From positions 65,363,651-65,427,650 of the forward strand of contig NC_092879.1 in NCBI RefSeq assembly GCF_028372415.1: a DNA stretch of 64,000 nt. Direction: 5' to 3'. The stretch is from Notamacropus eugenii (taxonomy: Eukaryota; Chordata; Mammalia; Diprotodontia; Macropodidae). The first letter of the stretch is position 1, and every line of letters starts with the position of its first letter. Shown here piece after piece: positions 55,411 through 64,000 of the stretch. The notes beneath the pieces were generated by a model. The model was given only the letters and a program-made list of their open reading frames with translations. It was not told the origin of the DNA and made no database searches. The position numbers and the translations under genes were made by a program.

Positions 55411-57450
55411 GAAAGCAGGAGAGGGGCCTGAATGGCCTGAAATCCAGACTCAGGCAAAAGAGAAGAGGAACTTGCAGCACAAAAGGCTAAGAGGAAATTC
55501 AGCATCACAGCAAGGGCTCTCAACCCAAGTTCTACTAGCAAAGCACTGTAGTGATCCAGGAGCGCTGACTGCACATAAGAAAGCCCCTGCTTCAAGAGGG
55601 ACCCCAGTACTTGGCCAGAATTCAACAAATGAACTCCTCAGCGAAAAGGAACCCAACCCAGGAACAAATGGGTTAACACAAAAGGAGCCCAGAGATATAG
55701 ACGGAGGGACACTGATGGTATGTCTTCGGCTACAGGTGGAATACAGAGGAAGTGTTCTTCTCAAGTGAATGGAAGCAACGATCCTCAGTGCCCCTTATGG
55801 GGGACCCAGGAACCTTGCAGGGTACCAGGTGTCTCAGCAGGAGGCCCTCCAAAGGGCTTTGTGGAGAGAACCCCACAGAAAGTAATCTGGGCACATGGTG
55901 GTTTCTGAGAAAACCTTCTAGGCTGCAGGGAACATCTGTGGATGGGCCAAAAGCCAGCAAATTTTGTGATAGAGCAAAAGAGAATGAATATGAAAAAAAT
56001 CCCTCAACTTCGATCTGGCTGTCACCATGGCATCACAGCACAGAGTACTGAACAGATTCCCTCATATCTGCAAAAAGTTGTTCTTGTGACCTTCAATATT
56101 CCTTCAGTCCTGACAAACAATAGGATCTCAACCAGAATCCCATTAATCAGCTGCCTAGCGAAAATGAGTCAAAGAGAGCAACAGGAAAGCCCAAGCAGAA
56201 GCATTCAGTGAACCAGCTCCTTGGACAGCAGAATGAACCAAGAAGAATTTAAAATGAATACACATGGTCCAAAGGCAATCCATCAGTCTAGAGGAAAAGC
56301 AGCAAGTCACCTCATAGCTCCTGAAATGGAGACCCTGGTATAGAGGAAGATAATCTTATAGAAAGTCCAATGCCTGGGTCAGGCCTTCACCTCAGGGGGG
56401 CCTACGGTGTGATATGGGCCAGAATCCTAAAGTTGCACCTGCCAAGAATTTGTAGAACACATAAAACAGAATAATGGAAAACCACAGGTGGAGGTAGGCT
56501 AAAATTTCCCTGAAGTATGTCCAGGGTCAAGAAAAGGGAACAGGTTGCCCAAATCCACACAGAATGATATCTCTCACTGTGGGGCTAAGGGTGAACTCTA
56601 GGAGATACCCCAGAAATCTTTCCTCAGACTGCTTGTTGTCCCTGCACAGTTCCAGTGTAGACACTGCAAGGAGTGTAGGGTCCAGAATGGCCTGAAATCC
56701 AGATCCAGGAAACAGAAGAGGAATCTGCAGGACAAAAGGTCAGAAGAAATTAAGGATTCATAGCAGGGGTTCCTAACCTAGGTTCCAGGACCACCCCACT
56801 GTAGTGATCTGTGAACAATAACTGGAGAGCAGACCGTACAAGAAGGACCCGAGTACTTGGTCAAAATCTCCCACATGAACTTCCCAGGGAAAAAGAGAAG
56901 AATGGTAAAAAAATACAAATCCAATCCAGGAACAAATTGGTCTAAAAAGTGAGCCCAGACAGACCTTCGTTGGAGGAACACTGATGTTATGTCACAGCCT
57001 ATAGGCGGAACGCAGAGGAAGTGTTCTGCTCAGCTGAACATAAGTACTGGGCCTGAGTGTCCAGTAAATTGTCCAATGTGCCAGCAGGCACAGCAGGAGG
57101 CACAGCAGGAGGCCCTCCAAGGGCCTCTTAGGAGGGAACACCACGGAAATTGATCCAAGCACATTGTGGTGACTGGGATAATCTCTTGAGGTAGAGAGAG
57201 TATTGGTGGAAGGGCCCATTCGCAGCTAGGAACGCCATAGAGAGCCAGATTATGAAAATGAAACAAAGCCCTCAACTTAGAGCGAGTCATCACAGCAGGG
57301 GGCCCTGCCATGGACCACGGAACATATCCTGTCACATCTATGGAATGATGTCCTGGTGACCTTTAATATTCCCCCAGTTCTTACTGACAATAGCATCTCA
57401 AACCAGAATCCCCTTAATCCCAGTGAGAAGAAGTGTCAGAACACTCAACA
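55411..57450. repeat. R1 array, about 1.6 units
   Basis: Near-identical to 15,371-17,410. It differs by scattered single bases, for example near 56,306 and 56,468. Confidence 0.75.
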
Positions 57451-57649
57451 AGAAAGTCCACGTGTACAGAGAGAAGAGCAGGACAGGGCTGGGTCTGAAA
57501 GATGCTAGATTCTTCCTGCACAAGGCACTTCTGTCCCCTCTGGGCGAGGTTAGGCAAAGCTTACATTACCATGTCAGTGGTGTTCCATGCCTCCCTGGTC
57601 ACATGTCTTTCTCTCATGTCTGCTCCCATTTCCTCACCACCTTGGTTTC

Positions 57650-57845
57650 ACTTCTTCATTGTATTTGGAATCAGAAGACCCAGAGGGCCCATCCTGCCTG
57701 TCCCTGTTCCCTGTGGCCTTTCCCCAGTGGGTTCCTGAGCAAACTAACTTCCTTGGGCCCCAGGGCTACCTCCTATGTAAAATGGGGGGAGCAGACTGGG
57801 TGGACCTGCTCAAGTCCCATAGAGATTGACAACTGATCCTGTTCC
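57650..57845 (+). repeat. MIR/CORE-type SINE downstream of copy 7
   Basis: Counterpart of 17,610. Confidence 0.6.
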
Positions 57846-58431
57846 TTACCCCACACCTGAGCCTCAAGCGCAAGCTGACTGAATGAAGTCCAGTTCCATT
57901 TTCCAGGGAAAAGGCTAAGTCATGTGTAGACTTCAAGTTCTGGCAGAATGTCTTAGAAGGGTAAGCGTGGGAGAGGCAGGAAGAAAGTCTCAGCAGTTTT
58001 CGGTGTTCTAAAATCTCATCCTGAGGGGTCTGGGCAGCCAAATGTCTACGAATGTAGGAAGTAGGTCCTGAGGATCATGGGGAAAGGGGACAAAGAGGGG
58101 AATGGGGGTGGGAAAGCAGAGAGTAACCTAATTGATGGCTTTCCACTGGAACCCATCACTTTGAGCAGGGAATTACCAATCCGTCAAGGGAAAATATTTA
58201 ATCATGGAAGGAACGCATCTACTCTGGAAGGACGGGACAGGATGGACAGTGGGAAAGCAGAGGAAGCCAAAGGCTTCCATGCACGTTTCAAGGAAAGAGG
58301 TTGAGAATAGGCATGATGGGAGAAAGCACGCTAACACACATGGCAGGTATAGTAGAACTTTTATTTTTTTTTAACTAACTAGCTTTTATTTTTTTAACTA
58401 ACTAGCTTTAATCAGTTCATTGTTGAAGGAA

Positions 58432-59280
58432 TCACAAGTCCTCGACGTCAGGTACCTTCAGCATTTTCATCATCTTCTTGTACTCGTTGTCGAGGTGACG
58501 GAAGAGAGGACAGCCGCAGATCAGGTCCACTGCATCTTGGTCCCGGTCTTGATAGCAAGTCATCAAAGTTACCAACAAACCATACTCGCCGCTGAATGGG
58601 AAAGTTGGAAAACAGACACAAGTTTCCTTCAGGCACTTGGAGGCTGCAGGGAAATCCAGGTCACACAGATGGGCTAGACACTCCAACAGGGCTCTCTGGC
58701 GGCCCAAAGAGAAGCGCGCTACCTTCATACACAAGTGTTTCTCCTGGCCTAGGGACATCGCAGCGTCCCTGTAGTTCTTGTGCCTCACCAGCACCTTGGA
58801 GGCTCGGCCAGTGAAGTCCAGGGCCAGCAGGAAACGGTCATCCCCTTCAAGGAGCTGGGATGCCTGCTGGTAGAGATACACCACGTGGTGCGGGATGTGG
58901 CTCTCCAGCAGGTGGCTGAAGCGCCTTAAGGTCCAGGCTGCGATGTCTACCTCTCCACACTCCAGGTACCAGGAGATAGCCTGCTTCACGGCTTCAGCGG
59001 CATCCTCCACGTGGTCGGACGTGCTCAGGTACAGGCCGGCTTGCTCGTAGGCCATGGCGGCACGGAGGGGCACTTGGTTTTTCTCGTGGGACTCGGCTTC
59101 CTTGAGGAAGGCTTCTGTGGCCTTCTCCACCCTCTTAGCTCTGCAGAAGGCTAAGGCAGCCTGTGCATATTCGCTAGCAGCCTTGCCATAGTCTGGCTTC
59201 CATCTCAACAGCCCGACGTGTGTGTGTTGGATGGCCTTGGCCATATGCCGCAGGCCCTCCCTGCTTTGTTGTCCTGCCAT
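58432..59280 (-). CDS. NAPG: gamma-SNAP-like protein, copy 7 (short-tail form, 282 aa)
   Basis: The protein is identical over all 282 residues to copy 2, from MAGQQSREGL to VPDVEDL. The few differences between the two loci fall outside the coding frame, including a one-base change in the length of the T run at the poly(A) signal (58,360-58,365). The identity shows how young the duplication is; it does not by itself prove selection. Like copy 2 it has a complete TPR-like body, no acidic tail, no terminal Cys and no introns. Both copies could be active and would be hard to tell apart in expression data. Confidence 0.8.
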   Translation of the reverse strand: MAGQQSREGLRHMAKAIQHTHVGLLRWKPDYGKAASEYAQAALAFCRAKRVEKATEAFLKEAESHEKNQVPLRAAMAYEQAGLYLSTSDHVEDAAEAVKQAISWYLECGEVDIAAWTLRRFSHLLESHIPHHVVYLYQQASQLLEGDDRFLLALDFTGRASKVLVRHKNYRDAAMSLGQEKHLCMKVARFSLGRQRALLECLAHLCDLDFPAASKCLKETCVCFPTFPFSGEYGLLVTLMTCYQDRDQDAVDLICGCPLFRHLDNEYKKMMKMLKVPDVEDL

Positions 59281-59804
59281 GTCCGGGGCTGAGCAGGCGC
59301 AAAGGGGAACGATGAGGAGAGAGAGAGAGGGAGAGCCACAGCTCACCCCAGTCACAGAACCGAACAGAGTGTGCAGTGGAGCATTGTGGGGGAGGGGTGC
59401 CAATGGAACATCCCATAGATTCCAGAAGAATCCTGACAGAGGGCCCCCTAGTCAGAGCCACAGGGCAAGCTAGGCCCGGGGACAGAGGGCCTCCTGGACC
59501 TGTGCAGAGGAAGAAGGAGCTCTCACAAGTGATCCATGTGGGCAAGGAGGTGGCGGAACTAACAAGGAGGGAGTGCGTAGAGCATTCAGAGGTGGGTAGC
59601 TAAAGACCAGGGCCAGACTGGGGAGGACAGAAAAGGGCCAATGGAGAGGTAGAGGGGAACACAGGGTGGGGGGAGGGGAAGGGGGTCTGTCCCAGGGGAG
59701 TCACAGGGATCAGACCTTGTAACCGGGAGAGCAGCTGCTGCTGGCCAAGCTGTTCACCTGGCCAGGGCTTACCCTCTATCACCAGTGATTCAGCTCTGTC
59801 AGTG

Positions 59805-59810
59805 TTTATA
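59805..59810 (-). promoter_or_regulatory. TATA-like box upstream of copy 7
   Basis: Same CTTTTATAAACACTGACAG context as copy 2, 525 bp above the ATG. Confidence 0.35.
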
Positions 59811-59924
59811 AAAGCCTTTTAAATTTTGGGAGAATTTATTTTCATACTAATCGCTGAAAGAAAAGAGAGGGGGGGAAAGTCATGACTCAAGGGTCTGATC
59901 CTATGACCGTGATGTTGTTTCCAC

Positions 59925-60115
59925 AGGACCACAAATGTGGAGCTGGGAAGGGACATCACAGGCCCTTAAACTCAACAGAGGAGGAAACTGCGACACAGAG
60001 TTTAGAGAGGTGACTTGCCCAGGGTGACACAGCTACCAAGGGAGGCTCAATTCAAACGCAGGTCCCCTGACTCCCCAAATCCAGAATTTTATACACTACA
60101 CTATACTCCCTCTCA
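59925..60115 (-). repeat. MIR-type SINE upstream of copy 7
   Basis: Counterpart of 19,884. Confidence 0.7.
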
Positions 60116-60132
60116 TGATATAGAATGATTTG

Positions 60133-61480
60133 TTTTTTTAAGTATAAAAGCTAGAGATTTATTGTAATTTTCTCGATAATAAATTATCCAATTGGCTATG
60201 ACGCTTTCCCACAACTGAACACCACCTTTCCCATTGACTAGTACCGAAGTTGGCACTTAACCAGATTGAGGAACAAGGCAGAAAGAGCAGACGTGAATAT
60301 CATGGGAACTCAACTTACACTCCTTGTGCCTGTGTACTGCACATTATTCTTGCCAAGGAACAGTGTCTGAACAGATTAGGGGGGCAATATGGCCTCCACA
60401 ACCATGTCTGAGGCACGCAGTTACAGAAGTAACAGAACTGAAATTCAGTATTTCCCTTGAAATATCGGTCTGCACTCATGTTACTTGAACACCTTTCAGT
60501 TTTTTAAAACTGTACACAAGGGAAACAAACTGACCTAAGTGAATACTGGACCAGGCAATCAAATACATGGCTAAGTTCTAGGTCATCTTTGAATTGCTCC
60601 TAGAGGAATGTACCACCCAACAGTCTGAGAATTAGCCACATAGGATTTCTCTAGAAGAAAGGCTGTAGAAAGAGAAGCCCAACGGGCTTACTGCATAGTT
60701 GGAACAGTTCTTTATCTTTTCTCTGTAAATTTCTACATTACCCAATATCCATTTCAATTCATATAGATGCTTGGTTATCAGGTACAATCCTGGTCCAATT
60801 TGGAGGCAGTTTTCCTACGAAATGTCTCCTCTCTGAGCTTCTGAAAAGCGGAATGCTCACCTATTCTTATAGGACTACCAAAACTCTTTGGAAACTAGTG
60901 GCTCAGAAATCATTTTTAATTCACTTATTACCTGTGCACAAGAGAAACAGCTGATAAACCCAAAAGAAAGTTTAATGTGCCCATGTTGGTTAAAAGTAAT
61001 TGAAATCTCAGGACCCTTTCAGTGAAAGTAACATTTCTAATTACCAATCACTGGGCATGTTAGAATCGCTATGGTAAAACTCAAAAGCCTTGGGCAAGAG
61101 CGCTTTCTGCAAATAATACACCACTTCTTCAGTCTGCACAAAGACTACAAGGTAATTGACAGCTGCTCTGTGAATGTCGAGAGAGTGTTACAATGTAGCT
61201 TTCTGTACAATGAAATGTACACTTAAGGGCTAATCAGGATCAGCATTTTGACTATACTTTAAATGAAGTTCCCTAAACAGCACTTCTGCTGAGAGATGTG
61301 TATCCAAGTTGCCTTAAGATTCTACATAACTAGAGAAGAATCTGCTTTCATATTTAATTGTTCTCTGTCCTTTTTTGTTACAAGGGTCCCGCTTAGATGA
61401 TTCTCTTGCAATGGACAGCTTCAGATGTGCATACTCTATGGTATACCAGAGGGGCACAAATGTTCAGTAAGTGTATGAAT
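60133..61480 (-). pseudogene. Processed copy of an unidentified transcript end, second copy
   Basis: Duplicate of 20,090-21,436 with scattered base changes (for example near 60,766 and 61,072). It carries the same AATAAA and A-tail on its left side and the same misplaced right junction. Confidence 0.45.
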
Positions 61481-62510
61481 AACACATCACACCCCTATGG
61501 GGTGGTGAGGGCATGCCAGTGAACCAGGACCGCGGTCCTTTGCAACAGCAAAGAGGTCACCAGGAACCACAAAAGGTCATGCGGGAGGGAGTCTGCTGGC
61601 CAAGCTGTTAGCCTGGCCAGGCACTACCCTCTATCACCACTGGCTCAGCTCTGCCAGCCTTCATAAATGGCTTTTAAATGGCAGGGAAATTTTTAAACAT
61701 TAATTGTTTTAAAAAAGAGAGAGGAAAAAAATGACTCAAGGGTGTGCTTGGGGGAGGGAAGCCCCCAAATGCCCTGTGGAAACAGCATCACAGTCCTAGG
61801 ATCACAGGTGTGGAGCTGGGAAGGGACAGCACAGGCCATTAAACTCCTCACAGGAGAAAATGCAGGCACAGAGGTTAAATGACTTGCCCAGGGTGACACA
61901 GCTACTAAGGGAGGCCCAATTCACACCCAGGTCCCCTGGTTCCACAAGTCCAGAATTTTGTCCACTGCACTGTGATGATATATAATGATTTTTAATAAAG
62001 CAAACTTTCCTGTAGGAGGTATATCCAACAACTTTTAAACTTTGTTGTTTTGCTAAGGCCTACCAGATCCCATTGAGAAAAACCTGAAAGATGGTTCAGA
62101 ATCTCCCAAGCTTCTTTGGATGGGATTTAATCTGAATTCCAGGCAAAGGACTCAGAGAGCCATGAGCAAGAGGAGCTGATTATGGGAGAGGGATGTCTAC
62201 CTGAGACAGATTTCTGTGTCTGGGCTGGAAGTTGGGGAAAAGATTGGGAAAGGAATCACACAAATGGTAGCGCCTGGGCCAGAAAGGCTTGGCTGGGTCA
62301 AGTCAAGGCTTGAAGGAAGAAGGAAGCTTTCAGGGAATATTGGTCAAAAACCAAGGGCAGGCACAGGATGGCAGGAAGAACAAAGAACTGCGCAGTAAGG
62401 CAGAAGCACATAATCCCTGAAGGAGAAGAGTGGGGCTTTAGGCTGGAAAGATAGTATAAAGGCAGGCTACAGAGGCCACAAAAGCAAAGCTAAGCATTTC
62501 TATCCTGTGC
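61481..62510. repeat. Second copy of gene-unit upstream flank, with MIR-type SINE
   Basis: Duplicate of 21,437-22,470; SINE at 61,798-61,980. No gene seen. Confidence 0.7.
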
Positions 62511-63200
62511 TGCAGGTTCTAGGGAGGCACCCCAGAAATCTATCCACAGATGGCCAGTCAGCCAGATCAAGTGTATACATGGAAAGCAGCAGAGGGGCCT
62601 GAATGACCTGAAATCCAGACCCAGGCAAACAGAAGAGGAATCTTCAACACAAAACGATAAGAGGGAAGTGATGTTTCACAGCAGGGGGTCCTACCCTAGG
62701 GCCCAGCAGCAACCTGCTGTAGTGATCCATGCACAATGACTGGCCAACAGACAGCCCCTGGTCTAAGAGGGACGTGACTACTAGGTCAGAATCCCCCAAA
62801 TAACCTCCTCAGCTAAACAGAGAAGAATGTTCAAAAGCAAACCCAACCCAGGAACAAAGTGGTTAAAAAAATACGTCCAGAGAGTCTTTGGATGCAGGGC
62901 CACTGATCCTATGTCAGGGCCTATAGGTGAACCACCACGGAAGCGTTCTGCTCAACTATACATAAGTAGTGAGCCTGATTGCCCAGTAAGGGGGACACAG
63001 GAAACATCCAAGGTGCCAGCAGCCACAACAGGAGGTCCTCCAAGGGGCTCTGGTGAGGGAACCCCAGAGAAATTGATCTGGGCACATGGTGGTTACTCAG
63101 AAAAGTCACCTGGGTTAGAGGGGGCATCTGTGGAATGGCCAGTTCCCTGCTAAGTATACCTTGGAACAAAAGGCGATGAATCTAAAGTTAGAGTTAGTCC
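62511..63200. repeat. R1 fragment
   Basis: Duplicate of 22,471-23,160; it differs by isolated bases in the 'ggaggtcctccaaggggct' region. Confidence 0.7.
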
Positions 63201-63680
63201 ATACAGCACAAAGGTTAACTTGCCCAGGGTAAGAGTTCTTCATAGCCTGACTGTCACTTACTTTCTATTTCTGTCATCCTTGATTCTCTGTGTCTCAGGC
63301 AACATCTGAGGACATATCCAGTTACGTTTCACACTCAGACTTCTGAACACGGAGCGCATCACAGGTTATTCACATATATGTACCCATCAACACTTGGGCA
63401 AAGTTTGGGCAGCCAAGGTCAGACCCATCCCCAAGCTGGTGCAGTAACAACTTCTCATGTCCAGGAGACTGGATATTTGTCACCCTGATCATTAAAATTA
63501 AGCATTTCTGTGCAACTGAGAGTGCTGAATTTCATTAGGAATCATTTCTAAAGAGGTAAGACTAGTGATAAGAACTCGAAAGAATTTCACAGTAAATAAA
63601 CTAAGGAAAACTCTGAGTACTGCACCTGCGTCTCCCCACCACCACCAAACAAGCTCTGTGAAATGCAGTCCCTCACAGTG
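63201..63680. repeat. R2 fragment, copy h
   Basis: Duplicate of 23,161-23,640. Confidence 0.65.
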
Positions 63681-64000
63681 GGGATGGGAGTCAAGATGAG
63701 CTGCAGCAGGCGCACCACAAATCTCTGTAGACTGTGTGTTGGCTCCAGACAGTTCCAGTGTAGACATGGAATGCATCAAAGCAGCCAGAATGGAATGAAA
63801 TCCAGACCTAGGGGAAGAGAAGAGGAATCTGCCACACAAAAGGCTGAGGAAATTCATGCTTCACAGCAGGGGTTCCCAACCTGAGGTTCCAACACCAACC
63901 CAGTAAAGTGATCCTTGAACAAAGACTGTAGAGGAGACAACCTGTGACTCAAGAAGCACCCGAGTACTTGGCCAGATTCCCCCCCCACACACACACACCC
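63681..64000. repeat. R1 fragment ending in (CA)n at the window edge
   Basis: Duplicate of 23,641-23,958. The CA run at 63,986-63,998 is the one that stands 3' of the NAPG-like fragment in the left copy. Confidence 0.7.

Larger units (their letters stand above)
51690..64000. repeat. Right copy of the recent segmental duplication
   Basis: Partner of 11,640-23,960. Differences by eye are on the order of one per few hundred bases plus small length changes. The window stops inside it, just before a second copy of the NAPG-like fragment would begin. Confidence 0.9.

Overview
The window looks like mammalian genomic DNA, most likely marsupial. The clues are many old CORE/MIR-type SINEs of the kind abundant in marsupials (heads like 'ggatcacaggtgtgg', 3' parts with 'gacttgcccagggtgacaca', 'tatgtaaaatgaggggatt'), long CA microsatellites, AATAAA poly(A) signals, TATA-like boxes and GT-AG splice signals. 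No bacterial-type operons are present. The species cannot be named from sequence alone.

The only convincing protein genes are seven tandem copies of one gene family, all on the minus strand: 6.5-7.6, 18.4-19.2, 24.0-24.5, 26.2-27.3, 32.7-33.5, 48.5-49.6 and 58.4-59.3 kb. Their products match gamma-SNAP (NAPG), the TPR-like adaptor that links NSF to SNARE complexes. Each reading frame is uninterrupted by introns, whereas ordinary mammalian NAPG genes have many, so the founder was probably a processed (retro)copy that then multiplied with its flanks. Copies 1 and 6 encode about 350 residues with a long acidic tail. Copies 2 and 7 encode an identical 282-residue protein without the tail. Copy 5 is cut short, copy 4 has one internal stop, and copy 3 is a 3' fragment. 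Each full copy has a TATA-like box 525-650 bp upstream, a MIR-type SINE above that, and an AATAAA and usually a CA repeat just past the stop.

Around the genes lies a mosaic of recurring blocks. R1 is a satellite-like sequence with a period near 1.26 kb. R2 is a 0.5-1.0 kb non-coding block. A 16-18 bp 'acagatggggacac' minisatellite occurs at three places. A block at 11.8-14.4, 39.5-42.1 and 51.9-54.5 kb carries a possible very small two-exon gene: TATAAATA, a short start exon ending CAG|GTAAG, an acceptor opening directly into a CAG run, and a terminal AATAAA.

Large-scale layout: 1.0-9.1 kb pairs with 43.0-51.1 kb (offset about 42.0 kb), and 11.6-24.0 kb pairs with 51.7-64.0 kb (offset about 40.04 kb, nearly identical). 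This is one tandem duplication of about 42 kb that has since lost about 1.9 kb of R1 from the right copy. Between them, 24-39.5 kb carries copies 3-5. The array almost certainly continues past both window ends. No functional RNA genes, CRISPR arrays or intact mobile elements were found.
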